IMG/VR virus record: IMGVR_UViG_3300050122_000023 | Coordinates: 1 to 43,861 of that record | DNA length: 43,861 nucleotides | Source: a virus | Direction: 5' to 3' (one strand) | Shown: piece after piece, positions 7,618-13,697 of the stretch | How positions within the stretch are numbered: position 1 is the first letter of the stretch | How the letters are laid out: every line of letters begins with the position of its first letter | Notes under the pieces: generated by a model | The model's input: only the letters and a program-made list of their open reading frames with translations | What the model was told of the DNA's origin: nothing | Database searches by the model: none | Made by a program: the position numbers and the translations under genes

Positions 7618-8349
7618 GTGGAACAAGAACGAAGCAAAGAATGGGTCCTCGAGCGTGTCAAAAAGCTGCTGACGCTCGGGCGTAACGCTGGCGCGACTGA
7701 CGGCGAGCGCGACAACGCTATGCGAATGGCGCACAAGCTGCTTGCCAAGTATAACTTGGAAATGGCCGAAGCTGAGCTTCATGGTGCCGATGTCGAAGAA
7801 AAGCGCGGCTTTGTATCGACGCCGTTTTATGGCCGTCCGTGGGCTCGCGTAGTGGCTGCGGCGATCGGTCGTTTGTACTTCTGTGAATACGTGTACACGT
7901 CGGCCACTGTAGCGACGGACACGAAGCACTACTTTTTCGGCAAGCAATCTAATGCCAGCGTCGCGGCGGCGATAGCTCAGTGGGTCGTTGAAGGCGTGCG
8001 TCGTGAAGGCCGACGACAAAATCCGATCAACGGCGAAGGCGCAAACGCCTGGCTGCGATCGTTCTCAGTCGGCGCGGCGAACGTCATTTACTATCGCGTT
8101 GAGGAGATGATCAAAGAAGCCAACAAAGTCAAAGCCGAACCCGGCATGTCGATGGTGTTGGCTAGTGTGTACGCTAACGAACAATCGAAGAATGTGGTCA
8201 TTCGTGATCAGAAATTTCCGAAAACTCGCAAGGGTCACGGTGGCAAGCGTAGCGGCAATCATGATGGTGCACACGCTGGCCGCAAGTACGGCCAATCGAT
8301 CAACTTAAATCGCCAAGTCGGCGGCAAAATTCAGGAGCAGCTCACATGA
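7618..8349 (+). CDS. DUF2786 domain protein
   Basis: GTG 7618 follows AAGGAGTCAAAC, which decides the start over in-frame upstream options. The 243-residue product has the DUF2786 pattern at residues 10-50 (VKKLLTLGRNAGATDGERDN, then AMRMAHKLLAKYNL). A central domain with an aromatic strand (VYTSATVATDTKHYFFGK) follows, and the C-terminus is Gly/Lys/His-rich and likely disordered and basic. DUF2786 proteins occur in phages and mobile elements; no activity is established. The stop overlaps the next ATG. Confidence 0.8.
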   Translation: MEQERSKEWVLERVKKLLTLGRNAGATDGERDNAMRMAHKLLAKYNLEMAEAELHGADVEEKRGFVSTPFYGRPWARVVAAAIGRLYFCEYVYTSATVATDTKHYFFGKQSNASVAAAIAQWVVEGVRREGRRQNPINGEGANAWLRSFSVGAANVIYYRVEEMIKEANKVKAEPGMSMVLASVYANEQSKNVVIRDQKFPKTRKGHGGKRSGNHDGAHAGRKYGQSINLNRQVGGKIQEQLT

Positions 8350-8579
8350 ATGATTTCTCGTTAGGCGCGCTTTTGCTCGATCCCGAGGGATACGAACGTC
8401 GGCGCATGGCTCAGGCTAAGCTACACGACGCCGCGCCGGATATGGTGGCGGCATTACAAGCCGTCAGCAATCAAGCTCGACCTCGAGCGTTAGTAGCTGG
8501 CGGCAAGTGTGCCGAGTACATCATCGATCGAGCGGTGATGGAACAACTGCGTTCAGCACTCGCGAAGGCGGGGCTATGA
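8346..8579 (+). CDS. Hypothetical protein, 77 aa
   Basis: It is coupled to the DUF2786 gene through ATGA. The sequence includes LHDAAPDMVAALQAV, a pattern seen in many phage small proteins, and ends in a helical AVMEQLRSALAKAGL. It is likely a small all-helical protein. No function can be assigned. Confidence 0.6.
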   Translation: MNDFSLGALLLDPEGYERRRMAQAKLHDAAPDMVAALQAVSNQARPRALVAGGKCAEYIIDRAVMEQLRSALAKAGL

Positions 8580-8656
8580 GTCGTCGCGAACAAACTGGAA
8601 TTACGTTCATCGTATTCATCTTCTTCATGTGTTGGGTAATTGGGAGCATCGTATGA
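8576..8656 (+). CDS. Tiny membrane peptide, 26 aa
   Basis: The frame runs ATG 8576 to TGA 8654-8656 and overlaps both neighbours by four bases. The peptide has a polar head MSRREQTG followed by one hydrophobic span ITFIVFIFFMCWVIGSIV. It is too short for routine gene calling, but the double overlap and the clean membrane pattern argue that it is translated. Confidence 0.5.
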   Translation: MSRREQTGITFIVFIFFMCWVIGSIV

Positions 8657-8868
8657 ATAAAAGCAAACCAAAACCTTCGAAGCCCGTCAAAAAGGATAAA
8701 TGGCAAGTGCTGGTGCGATTGATTCAGTCATACGCCGACGCACAGCAAGCCGACTCTTGGAAAGGTGGCGGCGATCCTAGCGAAGTTGAAGTGCACGAAG
8801 CTCGATTGGTTTTGGCTCGCGCCGAGCTGAATGCTTGGATTGAGCAAACGAAGCGAGAATTAGAATGA
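8653..8868 (+). CDS. Hypothetical protein, 71 aa
   Basis: The ATG at 8653 overlaps the stop of the tiny membrane peptide. The N-terminus is Lys/Pro-rich (MNKSKPKPSKPVKKDK); the rest is a helical pair (VLVRLIQSYADAQQA and VHEARLVLARAELNAWIEQ). Unknown function, probably cytoplasmic. Confidence 0.6.
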   Translation: MNKSKPKPSKPVKKDKWQVLVRLIQSYADAQQADSWKGGGDPSEVEVHEARLVLARAELNAWIEQTKRELE

Positions 8869-9035
8869 GCTGGCTAACATCGTGGCAAGGCGGCTCGGTT
8901 GTGACGCTGTTGATCGTGCTGGCAGTATTGATACGGCTGTGCCGTCATCGGCGCTACACGCCTTATATCGCGCCGCGCTACAGTGGACCATGGCCGCGCG
9001 AAGATAAGCGCCAGCGCAATCAATGGCTGGAATAA
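8865..9035 (+). CDS. Small membrane protein, 56 aa
   Basis: ATG 8865 overlaps the previous stop and the frame ends at TAA 9033-9035. One span (GSVVTLLIVLAVLIRLC) is followed by a basic, aromatic cytoplasmic tail (RHRRYTPYIAPRYSGPW). No family recognised. Confidence 0.5.
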   Translation: MSWLTSWQGGSVVTLLIVLAVLIRLCRHRRYTPYIAPRYSGPWPREDKRQRNQWLE

Positions 9036-9075
9036 GAGCATTTTATCCTCAGCGCAACTAACGTAATATTATCCG

Positions 9076-9162
9076 ATGTATTTCATTAGTCTCATTTTAA
9101 CCAGCATCGTCGGATACTTCATTGCTGGCGTGTTCGATCGATTGGTCAGGAGATATTTATGA
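9076..9162 (+). CDS. Tiny membrane peptide, 28 aa
   Basis: The frame is ATG 9076 to TGA 9160-9162, almost entirely one hydrophobic span (MYFISLILTSIVGYFIAGVF) with a basic end (DRLVRRYL). Its last codons contain the ribosome-binding site (AGGAG) of the secreted protein that follows, and the stop overlaps that ATG, so it could act as a leader that couples translation. Confidence 0.45.
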   Translation: MYFISLILTSIVGYFIAGVFDRLVRRYL

Positions 9163-9848
9163 AATTTCAATGGTTGATGGCGGCGTTGCTCGCGACAGCG
9201 GCACACGCTCAAGTGATGTATGACTACAGTGGTTATCCGACAGCCGTGATGCCCTCGGGCTCGGTAACTCCGGCAATCAGTGGCGACATCGTTCTAGCGG
9301 CGGCGTTAAATCCGAATGAGCTAAATCAAATCGTGACGCCACTGTCTTACAGCTTTGCGGACATGCTCAGTTCGAACTTTGAAGCGGCTGAGCCTTACGG
9401 CAGTGCCAGCTTTTCATTCTCAACGAATCAAGGTCAAGTCGTTGGCTGGAACGTCAACCTGTACGGTTGGTCAGGGCCCGGAAGTGATTCGTTCGCCTCA
9501 GAGCTGGCGTCGATCACATCGAGCGGCGATACTTACACCTACACTCAGGTTTCGTCATCATGTTCGATACAGCAACCGGACGGCTGTTTTACGATCACGT
9601 CGAGCAACACGACGCCGGGTAGTTGGGTAGATCCGCCACTCAGCACACCTGAGCTACATATGTCCGGCTCGATCGAGCTGATTACTTTGCTCGTCGGATT
9701 GCTCGCTGTGTTGCGAGGTCGACGCCCGAAGGTCGCGACATATAGCATTGAGGAATACGATGCACTGCTATGTGAGAATCGAACGTTTCGAGGACGGCTG
9801 TCGCTGGCACTCGATCGAATCAAGGAGTTAGAGAATGTGCCACATTGA
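9159..9848 (+). CDS. Secreted protein with PEP-CTERM-like anchor segment
   Basis: The protein has 229 residues. Residues 1-17 are a clear signal peptide ending AAHAQ. Residues 18-160 are a Ser/Thr/Gly/Tyr-rich beta-type exported domain with a Cys pair (C135, C143). Then comes TPELHMSGSIELITLLVGLL and AVLRGRRP (163-190): a Pro-Glu motif, one membrane span and an Arg cluster, the three parts of the PEP-CTERM sorting signal that exosortase systems process in Gram-negative bacteria. Unlike host PEP-CTERM proteins, 39 residues continue after the Arg cluster, with a short coiled coil. It may be a captured host surface protein; classic type I membrane anchoring is the alternative. Confidence 0.65.
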   Translation: MKFQWLMAALLATAAHAQVMYDYSGYPTAVMPSGSVTPAISGDIVLAAALNPNELNQIVTPLSYSFADMLSSNFEAAEPYGSASFSFSTNQGQVVGWNVNLYGWSGPGSDSFASELASITSSGDTYTYTQVSSSCSIQQPDGCFTITSSNTTPGSWVDPPLSTPELHMSGSIELITLLVGLLAVLRGRRPKVATYSIEEYDALLCENRTFRGRLSLALDRIKELENVPH

Positions 9849-9924
9849 TTGGGCGGGCATTGCGCCGATTGTAAAGTACATTTGCATCGCTGCCGTACTG
9901 TGCGTTTTATTCTGGAGAAATTGA
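9835..9924 (+). CDS. Tiny membrane peptide, 29 aa
   Basis: ATG 9835 follows AAGGAGTTAGAGA and the frame ends at TGA 9922-9924. After MCHIDWAG there is one hydrophobic segment (IAPIVKYICIAAVLCVLFW) with three cysteines in total. Its stop overlaps the cupin gene start and its start lies inside the end of the secreted protein gene, so it is part of the same translational chain. Confidence 0.5.
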   Translation: MCHIDWAGIAPIVKYICIAAVLCVLFWRN

Positions 9925-10505
9925 TGAGTATTTTCGAGTCGACTCGATCGATGGCAAAAACGATTCTCGAAAATGCTGATAGATTCGAGTGGTCGCTTCA
10001 GGGACTCGGTTTACTACGGCTGCATATGGGCAACACGCGGCTACACGTATGGGATCGTCGCTTCGCTTATTCCGGTGCCAGCCCGATACATGATCATGCA
10101 CAATGGGCATTGCATTCGACGATTTTGTGCGGTCAGCTCACGAATTATCGATATGTCGAAACGTCATCATTGACGAAAGGTCGACGATACCTGTATCAAA
10201 CGATTAAAGCCGGATACGGAACTCAAATTTTGCATGAGCCTAAGGAAATCACGCTTCACCGAATGCCGTCTGAAATTTACAAAATCGGCGACAGCTATTC
10301 TCAAAAGCCGAATGAAATTCATGAGACCGTGCCGATCAATGGCACAGTGACGATCATGCATAAGACGCCGACAAACACAGATCAAGCTCGCGTGTTCTGG
10401 CCGCTCGGCAGCTCGTGGGGGACAGCCGAGCCTCGAGCCGCAACGCCGGATGAAGTCAACAAGATCACTCGTTTAGCTTTGGATTTTTGGGAGATAAAAT
10501 GCTAA
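9924..10505 (+). CDS. Cupin-like protein
   Basis: I chose ATG 9924, coupled to the preceding stop (TGATG) with TGGAG upstream, giving 193 residues. The motif PIHDHAQWALHSTILCGQLT (about 54-73) has the H-x-H, distant H and G of cupin motif 1, and a later beta segment (VPINGTVTIMHKTP) could supply motif 2. Such proteins resemble cysteine-dioxygenase-type small-molecule or metal-binding barrels. Substrate unknown. No signal peptide. Confidence 0.65.
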   Translation: MSIFESTRSMAKTILENADRFEWSLQGLGLLRLHMGNTRLHVWDRRFAYSGASPIHDHAQWALHSTILCGQLTNYRYVETSSLTKGRRYLYQTIKAGYGTQILHEPKEITLHRMPSEIYKIGDSYSQKPNEIHETVPINGTVTIMHKTPTNTDQARVFWPLGSSWGTAEPRAATPDEVNKITRLALDFWEIKC

Positions 10506-10615
10506 GTCATCGATCACGAGAAAGAATCTGGGGTGTGTTAGGTATGGCAATCATTATTGGATTGCCGAGCTTAGCCCTGTGGATTTTGATTCATTTTATT
10601 CGTAAACACTGGTAA
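10499..10615 (+). CDS. Single-span membrane peptide, 38 aa
   Basis: ATG 10499 overlaps the cupin stop and the frame ends at TAA 10613-10615. A basic head (MLSHRSRERIWG) is followed by a hydrophobic stretch (VLGMAIIIGLPSLALWILI). Its end contains the ribosome-binding site AAGGAG of the vWA gene. Unknown function. Confidence 0.45.
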   Translation: MLSHRSRERIWGVLGMAIIIGLPSLALWILIHFIRKHW

Positions 10616-10625
10616 GGAGTTTAAT

Positions 10626-11531
10626 ATGGGTGGTGGTACATTTGATCCGGGAAAGTATCGTTCGTACGCGAGTACGACGGTTGGCAAGACCGATGCCGAG
10701 GTTCTTACATCGAAGCATATAAAGGCCGCATTGAATCCGAAGGGCGTCAAGATTCGAGAGTCACGAGACAGCGACGACAATCCGAAAGCGACGCCGATTG
10801 CAATCTTCACTGATGTGACGGGCAGCATGGGTTCTCTAGCGGCGTTGATTGCTCGCAGTGGGCTTGGCGTGCTGTTCGAATCGATTCTTGATCGCAAGCC
10901 AGTGACGAATCCTCATCTGATGTTCGGCGCGATCGGAGACGTAAGCTACGATCAGTCGCCATTGCAAGTAAGCCAATTTGAGGCGGACAATCGCATCGTC
11001 GAACAGTTGACGGAAACGTATATCGAAGGTGGTGGCGGCGGCAATGGTTGGGAGAGCTATGAATTGCCGTGGTACTTCGCGGCCTTTCACACTGAACATG
11101 ACTCGCTCATCAAGCGCGGCAAGCGGGGATATCTGTTCACAGTGGGGGATGAGCCGATCGGTCCAGGACTTCGAAAAGATCAGATTGTTCGATTCCTCGA
11201 TGATGGTGCCGAACGTGATTTCACGACAGCCGAATGTTTGGAGGCCGCACAGCGCAAGTACGACGTGTACCACATCGTCATTAAACAAGGTTATGCCGGT
11301 CACAATATGGACGGTGTCCTCAATACGTGGAAACCCCTGCTCAAGCAACATGTGATCGTGCTAGATGATTACACGAAGCTGGCCGAAACGATCGTATCGA
11401 CGATCGAGATAGCCGAAGGCACTGACGCTCACACGTCAACGGCTGGCTGGGGTGCCGGTGCTGGCGTCGTGCTTGAAGCCGTCAAACACTTGCCGAAGGG
11501 TCACGCGCCGAAGATGCTGGGAGCGCCATAA
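10626..11531 (+). CDS. von Willebrand factor A (vWA) domain protein
   Basis: The protein has 301 residues. The vWA core begins near residue 56, with the metal-site motif FTDVTGSMG (61-69). A Gly-rich segment (YIEGGGGGNGWESYELPWYF) and the strand YLFTVGDEPIG follow, and the C-terminus ends in a Gly/Ala-rich tail. vWA domains bind ligands through Mg2+ and often serve as assembly platforms. It stands directly before tRNA-Gln and 2.2 kb before the TROVE protein, which has its own vWA domain, so the two may belong to one RNA-related module (inference). The start has AAGGAG nine bases upstream. Confidence 0.85.
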   Translation: MGGGTFDPGKYRSYASTTVGKTDAEVLTSKHIKAALNPKGVKIRESRDSDDNPKATPIAIFTDVTGSMGSLAALIARSGLGVLFESILDRKPVTNPHLMFGAIGDVSYDQSPLQVSQFEADNRIVEQLTETYIEGGGGGNGWESYELPWYFAAFHTEHDSLIKRGKRGYLFTVGDEPIGPGLRKDQIVRFLDDGAERDFTTAECLEAAQRKYDVYHIVIKQGYAGHNMDGVLNTWKPLLKQHVIVLDDYTKLAETIVSTIEIAEGTDAHTSTAGWGAGAGVVLEAVKHLPKGHAPKMLGAP

Positions 11532-11540
11532 CAGAACAAT

Positions 11541-11612
11541 TCCGGTATAGCCAAGCTGGTAAGGCACGGGGCTTTGGTCTCCGCATCGTAGGTTCGAATC
11601 CTGCTACCGGAA
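11541..11612 (+). tRNA. tRNA-Gln (anticodon UUG)
   Basis: It folds as a standard cloverleaf: acceptor TCCGGTA with TACCGGA (7 perfect pairs), D arm GCC..GGC, anticodon stem CGGGG/CTCCG with loop CTTTGGT giving anticodon UUG, and T arm GTAGG/CCTGC with loop TTCGAAT. CCA is not encoded. The discriminator base is A, where bacterial tRNA-Gln usually has G. It decodes CAA, which appears frequent in the phage genes here by eye. It lies between the vWA gene and a hypothetical gene, in the same direction. Confidence 0.93.
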
Positions 11613-11628
11613 CTTTAAGGAGAAGACG

Positions 11629-12039
11629 ATGGATTTACGTGGACTTGTTGAAGTGACAGAAGTTGATCAGCGTGAACTGGCGAAAGCGGCATATGCTATG
11701 AGTCGTCCTCAAGGAATGGGCTTTTTGCATTTCACTGAAGGCGAGCTTGATCAAGCCACGCTGAATGCGATCATAGAACAAGCTGACAAATTTCGCGGCG
11801 GTTGTATCGATCTCGATTACGTCCGTGGCCGCTCTTGTAAGTTTCATGTGCGTTTGCATGATGGTAAGCGCTATGTATCGATCAACTGGTACGATCACAG
11901 TGTGGAAGAGATGAGTCAATTACTTCGAGATTGCAAAGTGCCAGATGTCGAGGCTCGTATTGCCAAAGCAATCAAAGGTAATACTGAGCGTCAGCTCGAG
12001 TATGACGAAGAAAATCGAAGAGAAAGGGTATCACGATGA
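11629..12039 (+). CDS. Hypothetical phage protein, 136 aa
   Basis: ATG 11629 follows AAGGAGAAGACG, right after the tRNA. The sequence has a helical N-terminal part, a motif GMGFLHFTEGELDQATLNAI, and a beta-hairpin with conserved-looking residues (YVRGRSCKFHVR, then WYDHS). I recall similar phage proteins without an assigned function. The stop overlaps the adenylosuccinate synthetase-like gene. Confidence 0.65.
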   Translation: MDLRGLVEVTEVDQRELAKAAYAMSRPQGMGFLHFTEGELDQATLNAIIEQADKFRGGCIDLDYVRGRSCKFHVRLHDGKRYVSINWYDHSVEEMSQLLRDCKVPDVEARIAKAIKGNTERQLEYDEENRRERVSR

Positions 12040-13100
12040 AAGCACGCGCCGTCATTGGAGCGAACTTCGGAGACGAAGGCAAAGGTCTAATCACAGACTA
12101 CTTATGCGCGCAAGGCGCTGGTGTGGTCGTGCGCTTCAATGGCGGCGCGCAGGCAGGGCACACGGTCGTCGAACCTGACGGTCATCGACATGTGTTCGGT
12201 CATGTCGGCTCTGGTACTTTTTTGAATGTGCCGACATTTCTGTCCCAATTTTTCATCTGCAATCCGATTTTGTTGATACGTGAGCTGGTGACATTGAACA
12301 AAATGAGGATCGAACCGTCGATCTTCGCTCATCCGGATTGCTTAGTCACGACGTTCGCGGACATGATGATCAATCAGCGCAAAGAAAATAAGCGCGGCGA
12401 TAAGCGGCACGGCTCTTGCGGCGTAGGCGTTCACGAAACGATTCAGCGCTCAGCCGTCAGCGAGTTGAAAATCACGATGAGTGATTTGTGGAATCGGTCG
12501 AATTCGATCGAATCGAAGTTATCCCAAATTTGTGATAAGTATGCGTCGTTTCGGTCAGGCTCAAAAATCGATGAGCCCGTCATGGCTCAGAATTTTCTGA
12601 AAGCGTGCTGGATCATGGCCGAAGCCGTCAGTCCGGCTGGCATTGGTCAATGCACTGATCCGGTGTTTGAGGGCGCTCAAGGACTATTACTTGATCAGGA
12701 TCGTAAAGAATTTTGGCCACATGTGACGCACTCGAACACTGGAATGAAGAACGTTCGGCTGCTGTGCGCTCAAGCTGGAATCACAGAGATCGAAACGTAT
12801 TATGTGTCTCGCACGTATTTGACTCGTCACGGCGCAGGACCATTGCCGGACGAAGACGACACGATGGACTATGAAGATGACACGAATCGCGTACACCCAT
12901 ATCAGGGTCGGCTGCGCTTCGCTGCGCTTGATAGTGACGTGCGTTCCCGATGCACCGCCGATCATGGCGATGATGACTACAAGTTCGTACTAACGCATTG
13001 TGATCAGTTCGCACCAGATCGGACAGCCGATTTGTACAGCTACGGGCCGACACGCAAGGATGTGCGCGGCTGGCCGAATAGCAAAGTGGCGGCTAAATAA
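12036..13100 (+). CDS. Adenylosuccinate synthetase family protein (phage PurA-like)
   Basis: At 354 residues it is about 80 shorter than bacterial PurA (430). Seen: the P-loop GANFGDEGKG (8-17) with the catalytic-base Asp at 13, AGHT (40-43), FEGAQGLLLDQD, the segment TRHGAGPLP, GRLRF where PurA has the substrate Arg loop, LTHCD in place of TKxD for guanine, and a final SYGPTRKD. PurA joins IMP and Asp using GTP. The phage branch PurZ, used to make diaminopurine DNA, typically replaces the Asp of GDEGKG with Ser; this protein keeps Asp. The second signature is GGAQAGHT instead of GGHNAGHT. It may boost dATP supply or act on a different purine; DatZ and MazZ partners are not in this window. 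Confidence 0.85.
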   Translation: MKARAVIGANFGDEGKGLITDYLCAQGAGVVVRFNGGAQAGHTVVEPDGHRHVFGHVGSGTFLNVPTFLSQFFICNPILLIRELVTLNKMRIEPSIFAHPDCLVTTFADMMINQRKENKRGDKRHGSCGVGVHETIQRSAVSELKITMSDLWNRSNSIESKLSQICDKYASFRSGSKIDEPVMAQNFLKACWIMAEAVSPAGIGQCTDPVFEGAQGLLLDQDRKEFWPHVTHSNTGMKNVRLLCAQAGITEIETYYVSRTYLTRHGAGPLPDEDDTMDYEDDTNRVHPYQGRLRFAALDSDVRSRCTADHGDDDYKFVLTHCDQFAPDRTADLYSYGPTRKDVRGWPNSKVAAK

Positions 13101-13119
13101 AATATCGACTTCTGTTCGA

Positions 13120-13202
13120 GTTCGATGTTTAATATACATGTGCCTGGTAATAGATGAGAGTTACTTCAGCTATCATGAATGGCGAAAGCCAAAACTCTTG
13201 TC
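13120..13202 (+). ncRNA. Array unit 0 (degenerate core, GAAA hairpin head)
   Basis: The core is poorly conserved except CCTGGTAATA before the stem. The stem pairs 13153-13160 with 13195-13202 (8 of 8, two wobbles). TTACTTC is at 13161-13167. The head has a TTC...GAA closure and a GGC-GAAA-GCC tetraloop hairpin (13181-13190). Confidence 0.6.
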
Positions 13203-13274
13203 AATTGTTCCGGCTCGATTTTGTCCTTGGTGTATGGCGTCGGTTACTTCTTTAGATGAAACTATACCGTCGTC
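13203..13274 (+). ncRNA. Array unit 1 (minimal head)
   Basis: A full core starts at AATTGTTCC (13203). The stem pairs 13236-13243 with 13267-13274 (7 of 8, one T-T mismatch). TTACTTC is at 13244-13250. The head is only 16 bases and can close as TTC-TTTAGAT-GAA, the same small hairpin seen in unit 3. An alternative pairing, GGTGTA with TATACC, also exists. Confidence 0.65.
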
Positions 13275-13414
13275 GATTGTTCCAGGAAAGTTTCTGTGTC
13301 TGGTGCAAATAGCGGATACTTCAGGTGTAGTTCAATGGTAGAACATGTCAATTCGTTGACAGACGTCGGTTCGATTCCGATCCCGCGAACCGCCGAAAGG
13401 CATACGCCGCTGTT
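13275..13414 (+). ncRNA. Array unit 2 (tRNA-like head)
   Basis: The stem pairs 13308-13315 with 13407-13414 (8 of 8). ATACTTC is at 13316-13322. The head contains a D-type arm GTTC/GAAC with loop AATGGTA, an anticodon-type arm TGTCA/TGACA (13346-13361) with only six loop bases (ATTCGT), a T-type arm GTCGG/CCGAT with loop TTCGATT, and a GCC-GAAA-GGC hairpin. The anticodon loop is not decodable, so it is a mimic rather than a tRNA. Confidence 0.7.
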
Positions 13415-13538
13415 GATGGTTCCGACTAGATTTTGTGTGTGTGGTTGATGTGCTTGGTGAAAGGTGACAGCTACTTCGCCGGATGAAACTTGACTAGCAA
13501 TAGTCGAGCTGGCAGTTCGAATCTGCTATTCTGTCATC
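13415..13538 (+). ncRNA. Array unit 3 (T-arm head, extended core)
   Basis: The core GATGGTTCCGACTAGATTTT is followed by about 15 extra bases. The stem pairs 13463-13470 with 13531-13538 (8 of 8). CTACTTC is at 13471-13477. The head has TTC-GCCGGAT-GAA, a GACTA-GCAA-TAGTC tetraloop hairpin (13492-13505) and a canonical T arm GGCAG/CTGCT with loop TTCGAAT (13511-13527). Confidence 0.7.
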
Positions 13539-13679
13539 GATTGTTCCGGCTTGATTTTGTGGGTGGTGTAGATAACGGTTACTTCCCTTTTAAGGCGTTG
13601 GTCGTTGGTTCAAATCCAACCGTCTCAGCCAAAATCGAGACGTAGCTCAGCCTGGTAGAGCAGCGTTGTCACCGTCATC
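13539..13679 (+). ncRNA. Array unit 4 (head is a permuted tRNA)
   Basis: The core GATTGTTCCGGCTTGATTTT is intact. The stem pairs 13571-13578 with 13672-13679 (7 of 8). TTACTTC is at 13579-13585. The head from 13587 to 13667 is the permuted tRNA-Lys candidate, inserted into the unit through its anticodon loop. A truncated further core, GATTATTCC, follows at 13680-13688. Confidence 0.7.
13587..13667 (+). tRNA. Candidate circularly permuted tRNA-Lys (UUU)
   Basis: The 3' half comes first: loop CTTTTAA (anticodon TTT at 13589-13591), GGCGT, variable TGGTC, T arm GTTGG-TTCAAAT-CCAAC, acceptor strand CGTCTCA, G, then CCA at 13629-13631. Four bases later the 5' half starts: CGAGACG (13636-13642), TA, D arm GCTC-AGCCTGGTA-GAGC, A, then GCGTT (13663-13667). 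Rejoined, all four stems form: acceptor 6 pairs plus a C-A at the top, D 4, anticodon 5 (three wobbles), T 5. The break falls between positions 31 and 32. Permuted tRNA genes with this order are known from some algae and archaea. Here it could be processed to a tRNA or act only as a mimic on the array RNA. Confidence 0.55.
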
Positions 13680-13697
13680 GATTATTCCCCCGTCAAG

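Larger units (their letters stand above)
13120..13688 (+). ncRNA. Tandem array of five structured RNA units with tRNA-like heads
   Basis: No credible gene lies between 13101 and 13722. Instead a unit repeats: a core of about 33 bases (GATTGTTCCGGCTYGATTTT, then GT and TGGTGTA), an 8-base stem strand, the heptamer nTACTTC, a variable head, then the pairing stem strand that directly abuts the next GATTGTTCC. The stems are GATGAGAG/CTCTTGTC, GGCGTCGG/CCGTCGTC, AATAGCGG/CCGCTGTT, GGTGACAG/CTGTCATC and GATAACGG/CCGTCATC. Sequences differ but pairing is kept (38 of 40 pairs including wobbles), which is covariation within one locus. The array leads straight into the TROVE gene. Bacterial Ro-bound YrlA RNAs carry tRNA-like modules, so these are candidate Y-RNA-like partners. 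Confidence 0.75.

Noticed and set aside
12036-13100. Classical PurZ (diaminopurine synthesis) call
   Set aside because: The residue that is typically Ser in PurZ is Asp here, and no partner genes are visible; I kept a general family name.
13000-13341. A 113-codon plus-strand frame crossing the end of the synthetase gene into the array
   Set aside because: It begins inside the synthetase gene in another frame and ends in the RNA array; no start signal and no protein-like pattern.
13120-13688. CRISPR array or remnants of ordinary degraded tRNA genes
   Set aside because: Repeat and head lengths are irregular and the stems differ in sequence but covary, unlike CRISPR repeats. Decay would not preserve pairing and exact junctions in five units.
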